Assembly: GCF_018310535.1 (NCBI RefSeq)
Contig: NZ_CP074102.1
Span: 5,766,001 to 5,830,000 of the forward strand
Direction of reading: 5' to 3'
Origin: Streptomyces mirabilis
GTDB taxonomy: Bacteria; Actinomycetota; Actinomycetes; Streptomycetales; Streptomycetaceae
DNA: 64,000 nt
In this document: positions 17,581 through 26,123 of the stretch, in pieces
Layout: every line of letters starts with the position of its first letter
How positions within the stretch are numbered: position 1 is the stretch's first letter
The notes under the pieces: model-generated
The model's database searches: none
Told to the model about the DNA's origin: nothing
What the model saw: the letters and a program-made list of their open reading frames with translations, nothing else
Translations under genes and position numbers: made by a program

Positions 17581-17704
17581 GACTCATGAGACTCATGAGA
17601 CTCACGGGGCTCACAGAACTCTGAGGCTCACAGAACTCTGAGGCTCACGGGACGCATGAGACTCACAGAATTCATGGGAACCCTGGGACTCATGTGAGTC
17701 CCAG
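17581..17704. repeat. Degenerate short tandem repeats and hairpin after phoD
   Basis: Mixed array: gactcatga twice (17581-17598), a 17-bp unit ggctcacagaactctga twice exactly (17608-17624, 17625-17641), then further related degenerate copies. A 10-bp inverted repeat closes the array (17683-17692 with 17695-17704). It starts 24 bp after the phoD stop and may act as its terminator. Confidence 0.85.
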
Positions 17705-17751
17705 GACATTCTCAGGTAAGGCTCAGGTAAGAGATTTAACCTCCCTTGACC

Positions 17752-18987
17752 ATGGAGACCGACTGTACGCATCACGACTCGGCGTCCCCTGAGGCGGAGA
17801 CCGGCGAAACCGCCCCGAAGAGCGCCCCCACGCCGCTGCCCCCCGGCACCCGGCTGCTGCACATCGGCCCGCACAAGACCGGGACCACGTCGATCCAGGG
17901 CGCCCTGTTCGCCGCGAAGGACGCGATGGCCGGGCGCGGCGTCGACTTCCCGGCCCACAGCAGGCACCCGATGGAAGCCGCCCTCGCGGTCTGTGTCCGG
18001 CCCGGGATGATGGGCGACGCCAAGCCCACCGAGGGGCACTGGAAGCGGCTCGTCGACGCGGTGCACGCCACCGGCAGGCGCACCTCGGTGGTCAGCAGCG
18101 AGTTCTTCGCCGACGCGCCCGACGACGAGGCCATCGCCCGGATCGTCGACGACCTCGGCCGGGGCCAGGGCCGGGACCAGGGCCGAGTCCATGTCCTGGT
18201 CACCCTGCGACCACTGTGGAAGATCATGCCCTCGCAGTGGCAGCAGTACGTGCAGAACGGTCTGCGCATGGGCTACGAGGACTGGCTCGAACACATGCTG
18301 CGCAGGGCCCCGTACGAGAAGCCCAATCCGAGCTTCTGGCGCCGCCACCGCCACGACCGGCTCGTCGAGCGCTGGGTGCGGGTCGTCGGCGCCGAGAACG
18401 TCACCGTCGTGGTGGTCGACGACCGCGACCGCGACGGTCTGATGCGCACCTTCGAATCCCTCCTCGGCCTGCCCGACGGTCTCCTGGTGCCGGTGCCGGA
18501 CACGGCCAATCGCTCGCTCACACTCGCCGAGACCGAAATGCTGCGGAAACTCAATATGGAGTTCCGCGGCAATGGGCTGCCCGACGAGGTGTATTCCAAG
18601 ATGGTGCGGGGCGGCGCCGTCATGCATATGAAGAACGCCTGTCGCCCGGCCCCGGACGACGCGCGGATCACCACGCCGCGCTGGGCACTGGAGGCGGCCG
18701 CCGGTATCGGCGCGGAGATGGCCGAGCGGATCGCCACCATGGGCGTACGGGTGCTCGGTGACCCGGCGTTGCTGTCCGTCGTACCCAGCGTCGTGAGCGC
18801 CGAGGGGACGGGGCCGCCGCGGATCGATCCCGAGGTGGCGGCCCACGCGCTGTACGGGGCGCTCGCCGTGGCCGCCGCGACTCCCGCGTATCCCCCCGAG
18901 CCAGTGCGCTCGGTTCACCAGACCCCGTCCAAAGAACTTGTCCGGGTTCTCGGTCACCGGGTCCTCAAGCGTCTGAAGCGGGCGTGA
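17752..18987 (+). CDS. Sulfotransferase-like protein
   Basis: 411-aa protein with an N-terminal nucleotide-binding motif HIGPHKTGTTSIQ (PHKTGTTS at 40-47), typical of the 5'-phosphosulfate-binding loop of PAPS-dependent sulfotransferases. SSEFFAD and LRPLWKIMPSQWQQYVQ fit the family's 3'-phosphate-binding region. No signal peptide, so cytoplasmic or membrane-associated. The ATG at 17752 is chosen; an in-frame TTG lies 6 nt upstream, and neither has a clear ribosome site. It precedes genes for a nucleotide-activated polyol polymer, so the acceptor may be a wall glycan (inference). The substrate cannot be told from sequence. Confidence 0.75.
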   Translation: METDCTHHDSASPEAETGETAPKSAPTPLPPGTRLLHIGPHKTGTTSIQGALFAAKDAMAGRGVDFPAHSRHPMEAALAVCVRPGMMGDAKPTEGHWKRLVDAVHATGRRTSVVSSEFFADAPDDEAIARIVDDLGRGQGRDQGRVHVLVTLRPLWKIMPSQWQQYVQNGLRMGYEDWLEHMLRRAPYEKPNPSFWRRHRHDRLVERWVRVVGAENVTVVVVDDRDRDGLMRTFESLLGLPDGLLVPVPDTANRSLTLAETEMLRKLNMEFRGNGLPDEVYSKMVRGGAVMHMKNACRPAPDDARITTPRWALEAAAGIGAEMAERIATMGVRVLGDPALLSVVPSVVSAEGTGPPRIDPEVAAHALYGALAVAAATPAYPPEPVRSVHQTPSKELVRVLGHRVLKRLKRA

Positions 18988-19180
18988 AGAGCGCACGTAT
19001 AACGTGTGCAGTTACTCACAGCAAATCCGGACAATACGGTTCGGGGTCTCGGAAGAGACCTGCATGCAAGGTGAATAGCCGGTTGCGCGCACATAAGCAG
19101 CAGAGGGCGCTCACCTTGCATGGCAGTAACGGAAAGTGGGAGCATCCCAAAGTTCCCTGTCGCCCCAAGGTAGGTCACCT

Positions 19181-20680
19181 GTGTCTGAGCACTTTGCCAA
19201 GCCCCGTACCACCGCAGTGATCCTGGCCGGCGGCACCGGTCAGCGCGTGGGTCTGTCGATTCCGAAGCAGTTGCTGAAGATCGCAGGCAAGGCGGTCATC
19301 GAGCACACGCTGACCACCTTCGAACAGGCCGAGTCGATCGACGACATCATCGTGCTGATGGCTCCCGGCTATGTGCCGGACGTCGAGAAGATCGTCGCGA
19401 AGGCGGGGCTGAAGAAGGTCACCAAGGTGATCGAGGGCGGCTCGACGCGGAACGAGACCACCGAGCGCGCGATCGCCGCGCTCGGCGAGGGTCTGGCCGA
19501 GGGCGAGGACGCCAATGTCCTCTTCCACGACGCCGTGCGCCCGCTGCTGTCCGAGCGCGTCATAGACGACTGCGTCACGGCCCTGGAGCGTTACCAGGCC
19601 GTCGACGTCGCCATCCCCTCCGCGGACACGATCATCGTGACCCGCACCCACGGCGAGGACGGCGAGTTCATCACCGAGATCCCGGACCGCTCCCGGCTGC
19701 GCCGCGGCCAGACGCCCCAGGCGTTCAAGCTGTCCACGATCCGCCGCGCCTACGAGGTCGCGGCCGGTGACCCCAACTTCCAGGCCACCGACGACTGCTC
19801 GGTCGTGCTCAAGTACCTGCCGGACGTGCCGATCCACGTCGTCGCGGGCGACGAGTACAACATGAAGGTCACCCAGCCCGTCGACGTCTTCATCGCCGAC
19901 AAGCTCTTCCAGCTGGCCTCCACGGCCGCCCCCGAGCAGGCCGACGAGGCCGCCTACCGCGAGCTGCTCAGCGGAAAGACCGTAGTGGTCTTCGGCGGTT
20001 CGTACGGCATCGGCAAGGACATAGCCGAACTCGCCGAGGGCTACGGCGCGACGACCTACGCGCTCGGCCGCTCGACCACCGGCACGCACGTCGAGAACCC
20101 GGAGGAGGTCGACGACGCGCTGTCCACGGCGTACGCCGAGACCGGGCGCATCGACTACGTCATCAACACCGCCGGGGTGCTGCGCATAGGCAAGCTCGCG
20201 GAGACGGACAACGCGACGATCGAGGAAGCGCTGAAGGTCAACTATCTGGCCCCGGTGCAGATCGCCCGCTCCGCGTACAAGTACCTCGCCGAGACCAACG
20301 GCCAACTGCTGCTCTACACCTCCAGCAGCTACACCCGTGGCCGCGCCGAGTACAGCCTCTACTCCTCCACCAAGGCCGCCATGGTGAACCTCACCCAGGC
20401 GCTGTCCGACGAGTGGGCAGGCGACGGCATCCGCGTCAACTGCATCAACCCCGAGCGCACCGCGACCCCGATGCGCACCAAGGCCTTCGGCCAGGAGCCC
20501 GCGGGCTCGCTGCTCTCCTCCGAGGCGGTCGCGCGCACCTCGCTCGACGTCCTCCTCTCCGAAATGACCGGTCACGTCATCGACGTACGCCAGCAGGACC
20601 CGACCGCGGGCGCCGGACGGGCCTCCGGATTCGAGGCGGCGCTGGCCAGCGTGCTGGACCGTCAGGACGGCGTGGCATAA
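19181..20680 (+). CDS. Bifunctional TarI-like cytidylyltransferase / SDR oxidoreductase
   Basis: Fusion of an IspD/TarI-type cytidylyltransferase (about 1-240; AVILAGGTGQRVG, with the PKQ loop) and a short-chain dehydrogenase (about 262-499; GGSYGIG at 272-278, NTAG, YSSTK with Tyr394 and Lys398). The same order of activities in Haemophilus Bcs1 makes CDP-ribitol from ribulose 5-phosphate. By analogy this protein makes a CDP-activated polyol for wall-polymer synthesis. GTG 19181 is the start, with aaggtagg upstream; the 45 nt before it lack family similarity. An exact substrate (ribitol or another polyol) is not provable here. Confidence 0.88.
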   Translation: MSEHFAKPRTTAVILAGGTGQRVGLSIPKQLLKIAGKAVIEHTLTTFEQAESIDDIIVLMAPGYVPDVEKIVAKAGLKKVTKVIEGGSTRNETTERAIAALGEGLAEGEDANVLFHDAVRPLLSERVIDDCVTALERYQAVDVAIPSADTIIVTRTHGEDGEFITEIPDRSRLRRGQTPQAFKLSTIRRAYEVAAGDPNFQATDDCSVVLKYLPDVPIHVVAGDEYNMKVTQPVDVFIADKLFQLASTAAPEQADEAAYRELLSGKTVVVFGGSYGIGKDIAELAEGYGATTYALGRSTTGTHVENPEEVDDALSTAYAETGRIDYVINTAGVLRIGKLAETDNATIEEALKVNYLAPVQIARSAYKYLAETNGQLLLYTSSSYTRGRAEYSLYSSTKAAMVNLTQALSDEWAGDGIRVNCINPERTATPMRTKAFGQEPAGSLLSSEAVARTSLDVLLSEMTGHVIDVRQQDPTAGAGRASGFEAALASVLDRQDGVA

Positions 20681-20707
20681 TTAACGCCAATTAGTTTTCT
20701 TGGAATT

Positions 20708-20752
20708 CAGGCCTCTGAGTCTGCGCGTTTGCCGCGTATTCACAGAGGCCTG
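20708..20752 (+). terminator. Hairpin after the TarI-SDR gene
   Basis: 10-bp perfect stem caggcctctg (20708-20717) with cagaggcctg (20743-20752), 27 bp after the stop codon and with a 25-nt structured loop. The DNA that follows is AT-rich (20760-20854) and probably contains the promoter of the next gene. Confidence 0.7.
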
Positions 20753-20854
20753 AGTCCGTAAAATTCCCGGATTGTCCGCGATCGCCCGCAAGGCCCTTTT
20801 CGTTAATCAAGCAGTAACAAAACCGGCACACACCCCTCAAGAGCAGGTTTATCC

Positions 20855-22957
20855 GTGATATCCACCGCTATACGCGTTGCCCGGGTGGGCAGTGCGGCCG
20901 AGTTGGCCGCGGCGGCCCTCATGATGCTGGGCTTCCCCTGCCTGATGCTGGCCGCGCTTCTCCCGAGCGTCGGTGCCTTTGCCGCCGCGGCCGCTGTGAC
21001 GTACCTGGCGGACCACTATCTGCACCGGCGCGGCAGCTATCTGATCAACCGCCTCAGCAAGGTGCGCGCCGGTCTGTCCATCAGGTTCCTGATCCGACAG
21101 CTGCTGCTGGTCCTGCTGCTCGCGCGCCTGGACCTGTCCGACAGCATGGTCTTCTACGCGGCGATCGCGTGCTTCCTCGCCTTCTACGGCTTCCAGGCCC
21201 CGCACAGCGCGCTGATCACCCTGATCCGGCTGCGCCGCAAGATGCCGGTCGCCACCCGTAACGTCGACCTGGCCTCGCGCATCCGCATCCCGGACGCACC
21301 GCCGCGCACCCTGCTCGACCGGGCCGCCGAGAAGATGCTCCACCTCGACCTGCTGGCCGTCGCCGGCGTCCTCGTCACCGGGGCCACCGACACCAACGTG
21401 TACGGCTTCGTGGGCATCGCGGCCACGCTGGTGCTGGCGTTCGTCTACGTCGTCGCGCTCGTCCCGTACATCCGCGGCAAGAAGACACCGCCGAACGCGG
21501 ACACGGTCCTGGCGGCGGTCGACGGCTGGCTGCGCGAGTACCGCCCGGAGACGGTGCTGTACTTCTCGGGCTCCAAGGACTCGGCGTACCAGGTCAACAT
21601 GTGGCTGGAGACGATGGAGCAGCTGGACACCCGGCCGCTGATCATCCTGCGCGAGCGCGCCATCCTGGAGCGCATGGCGCCCACCACGGTGCCGGTCATC
21701 TGCGTGCCCGGAGGGGTGCACCTGATGAACATGGACCTGTCCACGGTGCGCGTCGCGCTGTACGCGGCGAACGTCGGCAAGAACATCCACATGCTGCGCG
21801 TGCCGACCATGAAGCACGTCTTCATCGGCCACGGCGACAGCGACAAGCTGGCCAGCGTCAACCCGTACAGCAAGGCGTACGACGAGGTGTGGACCGCCGG
21901 CCGCGCGGGCCGCGACCGCTACGCCATCGCCGACGTCGGTGTCCGCGACGACGACATAGCGGAGGTCGGCCGCCCGCAGCTCGCCCCGATCCAGACCTGG
22001 CAGGGCGTGCCCGAGGGACGTATCCCCACGATCCTGTACGCCCCCACCTGGGAGGGCTGGGACGACAACCCGGGCAACACCTCGATCCTGCTGGCGGGCG
22101 CCAACATCGTGCGCGCGCTGCTGAAGGCCGAGCAGCCGGTCCGCGTCCTCTACAAGCCGCACCCGTTCACCGGCACCCGCAGCCCGCAGGCCAAGACCGC
22201 GCACGAGAAGATCGTCGCGCTGGTCGAGAAGTCGGCCGCCGAGCGCGCCGCCGACCCGCGCTTCACCGTCGACGCGGCGGCCCAGTCCGCGGCCAAGGCG
22301 GAGCTGGCCCGCATCGAGGCCCGCATCGAGAAGCTGACCGGTGTCACCGAGAGCGGTGACGAGGCCGAGGCCACCCGCGACGGCCTGGTCGACACGGCCG
22401 CGCACGCCGAGGTCGCCCGGCTGCGCGCCGAGTGGAACGACGCCTACTGGCGCTCCTTCGGCAGCTGGGAGCACCGGGTCATCACGGGTGCCGAGCCGCG
22501 TCTGTACGACTGCTTCAACGTCTCCGACGCGATGGTCTCCGACATCTCGTCCGTGGTCTCCGACTTCATCGCGAGCGGCAAGCCGTACGCGGTCACGGAC
22601 TCCGCGGAGCTGGGCGTCGAGGAGTTCAAGCGACAGAACACCGCGGTGCGTGCCGCCGTGATCCTGTCGAACTCGGCGAGTGAGCTGGGCGAGCTGCTCG
22701 CCGAGGTCACCGACCCGTCCTCGGACGCGCTCGCCGCCGACCGCCGGGAGCTGAAGGAGTACCTGCTCGGCCCCGACGAGCCGGCGTCGATCGACCAGTT
22801 CAACGCCGCGGTGCGCGACCTCGCGAAGAAGTCCCGGGCGCGCAACCTCGGTCAGGAGAGCGGTGCGTCGGCCGCCGCCGTGGAGCTCGCGAACGGAGTT
22901 CCCGGGCAGCGGAAGGCCCCGGTGGACGAGACGGGCGGCGCGGCCGTCAAGGGCTGA
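20855..22957 (+). CDS. CDP-glycerol glycerophosphotransferase-like membrane protein
   Basis: 700-aa protein. The N-terminal ~215 residues contain about six hydrophobic segments. The rest is a TagB/TagF-like GT-B domain with IGHGDSDK (His326), NPYSKAYDEVWTAG, YAPTWEGW and YKPHP, the hallmark blocks of teichoic-acid glycerol/ribitol phosphotransferases. It most likely adds polyol-phosphate units from a CDP-activated donor, such as the product of the upstream TarI-SDR enzyme. The Glu/Ala-rich coiled segment around 450-490 is unusual. GTG 20855 is preceded by gagcagg. It ends before a 21-bp terminator. Confidence 0.87.
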   Translation: MISTAIRVARVGSAAELAAAALMMLGFPCLMLAALLPSVGAFAAAAAVTYLADHYLHRRGSYLINRLSKVRAGLSIRFLIRQLLLVLLLARLDLSDSMVFYAAIACFLAFYGFQAPHSALITLIRLRRKMPVATRNVDLASRIRIPDAPPRTLLDRAAEKMLHLDLLAVAGVLVTGATDTNVYGFVGIAATLVLAFVYVVALVPYIRGKKTPPNADTVLAAVDGWLREYRPETVLYFSGSKDSAYQVNMWLETMEQLDTRPLIILRERAILERMAPTTVPVICVPGGVHLMNMDLSTVRVALYAANVGKNIHMLRVPTMKHVFIGHGDSDKLASVNPYSKAYDEVWTAGRAGRDRYAIADVGVRDDDIAEVGRPQLAPIQTWQGVPEGRIPTILYAPTWEGWDDNPGNTSILLAGANIVRALLKAEQPVRVLYKPHPFTGTRSPQAKTAHEKIVALVEKSAAERAADPRFTVDAAAQSAAKAELARIEARIEKLTGVTESGDEAEATRDGLVDTAAHAEVARLRAEWNDAYWRSFGSWEHRVITGAEPRLYDCFNVSDAMVSDISSVVSDFIASGKPYAVTDSAELGVEEFKRQNTAVRAAVILSNSASELGELLAEVTDPSSDALAADRRELKEYLLGPDEPASIDQFNAAVRDLAKKSRARNLGQESGASAAAVELANGVPGQRKAPVDETGGAAVKG

Positions 22958-22995
22958 TCCACCTCGCCGAGCAGTCACCTCCCCGAGTAGTCAGT

Positions 22996-23040
22996 GAAAG
23001 GGCCCGGCCCCGAGGAGCATCCTCGGGGCCGGGCCCTTTC
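22996..23040 (+). terminator. 21-bp perfect hairpin terminator
   Basis: Perfect inverted repeat of 21 bp (22996-23016 with 23020-23040) around a 3-nt loop, 38 bp after the stop codon, with a T-rich right end. One of the strongest terminators in the window. Confidence 0.9.
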
Positions 23041-23170
23041 CCGTTCCCCGTAAACCTGTGAACCGCATCACATTTGGGGTCCGGTGAAGCAACCTCTTCG
23101 TACTTTCAACCGTCTTTGAGGTAGCCCTTGAGCTGATACAGGGGAAATGTTCGGATGACAATGGAGAAAC

Positions 23171-24376
23171 GTGACCGTGACGCAGCCTGATGTGAGCGTG
23201 ATCATCGGGGCGTACGAGGCCATGCCCTACCTGGTCAAGTGCCTGGAGTCGGTCGAGGCCCAGACGCTCGACCCCGCTCGTATCGAGGTCATAGCCGTCG
23301 ACGACGGGTCGAAGGACGGCACCGGCGAGTACCTCGAGGAGTTCGCGGAGCGTGCGGCCATGGCCGTCACGGTGATCCGGCAGGCCAACTCCGGCGGCCC
23401 CAGCGGCCCGCGCAACGTCGGCCTCGACAAGGCCCGCGGTCGGTACGTCTTCTTCCTCGACGCCGACGACTACTTCGGCCCCGAGGCCCTGGAGCGCATG
23501 GTCGCCATGGCCGATGAGCACGCCACGGACGTCGTGCTCGGCAAGGTCATCGGCGTCAACCGCAACGCCCCCAAGTCGATGTGGGGCAAGAGCCAGCCCC
23601 GCACGGACGTCTTCTCCTCGCAGATCAAGTTCACGCTCAGCGCGCAGAAGCTCTTCCGGCGCGAGCTGCTCACCCGGCACGACATGCACTTCGACGAGTC
23701 GCTGAAGACCGGCGAGGACGCCCTCTTCACCATGGAGGCCTACCTCCGTGCCGACGGCGTCTCCGTGGTCGCCGACTACGACTGCTACTACCTCGTCGGC
23801 CGCGACGACGGAAAGCACGTCACCAAGAGCGGCAGCTACACCCTGCGCTTCGACTCCGCCCGCGCCCTGATGGGCCTGATCGCCGAGCACGTGCCCGCGG
23901 GCAAGCGCCGCGACGGCCTGATGGTCCGCCCCTTCCTCGTCACGCTGCTGCCGCAGTTCGGCCCCGTCTTCCTCAGAGATGACGAGGAGGTCAGACAGAA
24001 CAAGCTCGTGCTGGCCAAGCCGCTGATCGACGCGTACTGGACCGAGGGGGTCGCGAACCGCCTCAAGGTCAACGAACGGCTCCGGGTGAACCTCGCCGGT
24101 CAGGGCCGGGGCGACCTGCTGGTGGACGTCCTGGACTTCATCAAGAAGAAGAAGGCGCCCACCCTCCACGTGGACCCGCGCAGCCGCAAGGCCTACCTCG
24201 CCTACCCGCACTTCCGGGACAAGGCGGCGCCGCTCCCGGACAGCTGGTTCATCCCGACCTCCCGCGAGACGGTCACCATCGAGAGCTTCAAGTTCGCCCC
24301 CGCTGCCCACTTCCCGGGCATGCGCACCGCCCGCAAGGTGGCGCGCAAGGTCCTCGGACCGCGCCGCGCGGGCTGA
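23171..24376 (+). CDS. Family 2 glycosyltransferase
   Basis: 401-aa GT-A enzyme transferring a nucleotide-activated sugar. N-terminal domain: VSVIIGAYEAMPYL, VDDGSKDGT, GPRNVGLDKARG and the metal-binding DADD (97-100), then GEDALF, the ED motif expected for the catalytic base. The C-terminal ~150 residues resemble the extension of teichoic-acid glycosyltransferases (TarS/TarQ or GT2 polymer modifiers) and are basic at the end. GTG 23171 is preceded by ggaga. In this locus it probably decorates or extends the wall polymer. Confidence 0.88.
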   Translation: MTVTQPDVSVIIGAYEAMPYLVKCLESVEAQTLDPARIEVIAVDDGSKDGTGEYLEEFAERAAMAVTVIRQANSGGPSGPRNVGLDKARGRYVFFLDADDYFGPEALERMVAMADEHATDVVLGKVIGVNRNAPKSMWGKSQPRTDVFSSQIKFTLSAQKLFRRELLTRHDMHFDESLKTGEDALFTMEAYLRADGVSVVADYDCYYLVGRDDGKHVTKSGSYTLRFDSARALMGLIAEHVPAGKRRDGLMVRPFLVTLLPQFGPVFLRDDEEVRQNKLVLAKPLIDAYWTEGVANRLKVNERLRVNLAGQGRGDLLVDVLDFIKKKKAPTLHVDPRSRKAYLAYPHFRDKAAPLPDSWFIPTSRETVTIESFKFAPAAHFPGMRTARKVARKVLGPRRAG

Positions 24377-24381
24377 CGAAG

Positions 24382-24420
24382 ACGCCCGTTCCGCGGCCCG
24401 GAGGGCTACGGAACGGGCGT
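24382..24420. terminator. Bidirectional hairpin between convergent genes
   Basis: 12-bp perfect stem acgcccgttccg (24382-24393) with cggaacgggcgt (24409-24420), placed just after the glycosyltransferase stop and before the convergent pyruvyl transferase gene end. Confidence 0.8.
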
Positions 24421-24499
24421 TCGGTGAACCGCCTGGCCATCAAGGCCGCCGATGAGGGCTTGCTCAGGGCCGGTGAGGGCTGCTCAAGGCCAGTAAGGG

Positions 24500-25900
24500 C
24501 TACTGGCGCCCCGACTGCAGAGCCTTCCGCAGCGGGCGCCCCACCGCTCGCCGGGCCATGCGATAGACGGAGCGCTGCGGCGCAGTCGCCGCGAGCGCCG
24601 GCTTCGCGGCGGTCTTGCGGGCCTTGTCGAGTTCACGCTTGAGCTTCGCGTTGTCCGTGGACAGTTCGCCGATACGGGTCTGGAGCCAGCCGAACCTGCT
24701 GGTCAGCGAGGCGACGTCGGCGTCGTTCCAGGGGCGGACGCCGGCCGGGAAGGCGAGCGAGCGCAGCCGCTTCTCGTGGGCCGCGCCCCCGTCGCCGTGC
24801 GTGAACGTGTTCTCCAGGCCGTTGCGCTCAAGGAAGCCCATGAAGCGGTCGAAGCGCTCCTGGTGGCCGCCCGTGAGCGCGCCGAAGTCCGCCTCCGCGT
24901 ACAGCTCGGCCGGGTCGAGGTCCTCCGGCAGCGCGTTGATCCTGCGGTGCGGGATGCCGAAGTAGCGGCACAGCTCCAGGGTGCGCGAGTCGCCGCACAG
25001 TACGGTCGCGGGCGTACCGGCCAGCAGCGCCGCGATATTGCCGTGGATGCGGGAGCCGAACGAGAAGTCGAAGTCCCGCAGGTCGTCGATCCAGGTCACG
25101 GGGTCGATGTACACACGGACCTTGTCCTCGCGGTACATCGGGTGATCCGGGTGCGTGGGCATCGCGGTGACGGAACCGTTCGGATCCGACAGGTCGCGCC
25201 AGTGCAGCTGGCGGGCGTCGCTGAGGTTCTGTCCGACGAACCGCAGGTGGGGATAGCGGGCGTGCGCCCGGCGGATGACCCGGTCCAGGCCCTGCGACTT
25301 CACCGCGCTGTGCGAGCCGTTGATCGCGACCCGGGACTCGGGACCGAGCGCGGGCGCGTTCTTGCGTACGCCGAGCTCCCTGCCGTACATGAACATCGAC
25401 GGGCAGCCGATGACCTCGACGTCACGGAAGCCCATGTCCTTCAGGTACCGCTCGGTGAACTCGCCGCGCACCCCGATGGACGCGCTGCGCTCGAGCACCG
25501 CGGTGACGAACTCCCGGACGGCCGGTTCCATGGGCTTCAGCCTGGCCGGGTTGTAGTCCAGACCGGTCTGCGCGCCGATGCCCGGTACGACCACCGGGAT
25601 CTTCAACTTGCTGATGAGCTGTGTCAGCCGCCTGAGCTGGGGCTCGAACGAGGGCCGGAACGCGTTGGCCAGCGGAACGACGAAGGCGTCGTACTCCTCG
25701 TTGATGCGGCCCGCGGCGGCGACGTTGGTACGGATGCCGTTCGACACGACCTCGGCGCGAGGCGTCTCGAGGATCTTGTGCGCGGCGTCGCTGAAGATCA
25801 GGTTTCCCGCGTTGGTGGCGATGACGTCCTGGTGGAGAGCCTGCTCCACAGGGACGACGTCGTACGGGCTTTTCCCTGATCTCAGGAGTATGCGCTTCAC
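24500..25900 (-). CDS. Polysaccharide pyruvyl transferase family protein
   Basis: 466-aa GT-B-like protein of the CsaB/WcaK pyruvyl transferase family, which attaches pyruvate ketals from PEP to wall or exopolysaccharide sugars. Marks: PVVVPGIGAQTG, RGEFTERYLKDMGF, VIGCPSMF, and the FGSRIHGNIAALLAGTPA block typical of the family's C-terminal half. The last ~60 residues form a coiled coil (LQTRIGELSTDNAKLKREL) and an Arg-rich tail. GTG 25900 (VKRILLRSGKSPYDVV) is favoured: a TAATGT -10-like hexamer ends 7 nt upstream. An in-frame TTG at 25930 would put that hexamer inside the gene. Pyruvylation would add negative charge to the polymer. Confidence 0.85.
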   Translation of the reverse strand: MKRILLRSGKSPYDVVPVEQALHQDVIATNAGNLIFSDAAHKILETPRAEVVSNGIRTNVAAAGRINEEYDAFVVPLANAFRPSFEPQLRRLTQLISKLKIPVVVPGIGAQTGLDYNPARLKPMEPAVREFVTAVLERSASIGVRGEFTERYLKDMGFRDVEVIGCPSMFMYGRELGVRKNAPALGPESRVAINGSHSAVKSQGLDRVIRRAHARYPHLRFVGQNLSDARQLHWRDLSDPNGSVTAMPTHPDHPMYREDKVRVYIDPVTWIDDLRDFDFSFGSRIHGNIAALLAGTPATVLCGDSRTLELCRYFGIPHRRINALPEDLDPAELYAEADFGALTGGHQERFDRFMGFLERNGLENTFTHGDGGAAHEKRLRSLAFPAGVRPWNDADVASLTSRFGWLQTRIGELSTDNAKLKRELDKARKTAAKPALAATAPQRSVYRMARRAVGRPLRKALQSGRQ

Positions 25901-26123
25901 CGGATGAACATTAGATGCCACGTTGGTCAACTTATCTTTGCGTCATCTTTAAGTTCCATAAGGAACCTGCACAACCTTTTTTGCATACGCGGGACGTGAT
26001 CGAGCGGCTACGCCCCGGTGATCATGGGGGCAGGGCGCCGTCCGCAGGCTGGACCGGCGGGCGCCACCCCCGCCCCTTCGCGTAGATTGCCGGGCGGGAC
26101 CGACGTGAGGGGACACAGCGCAG

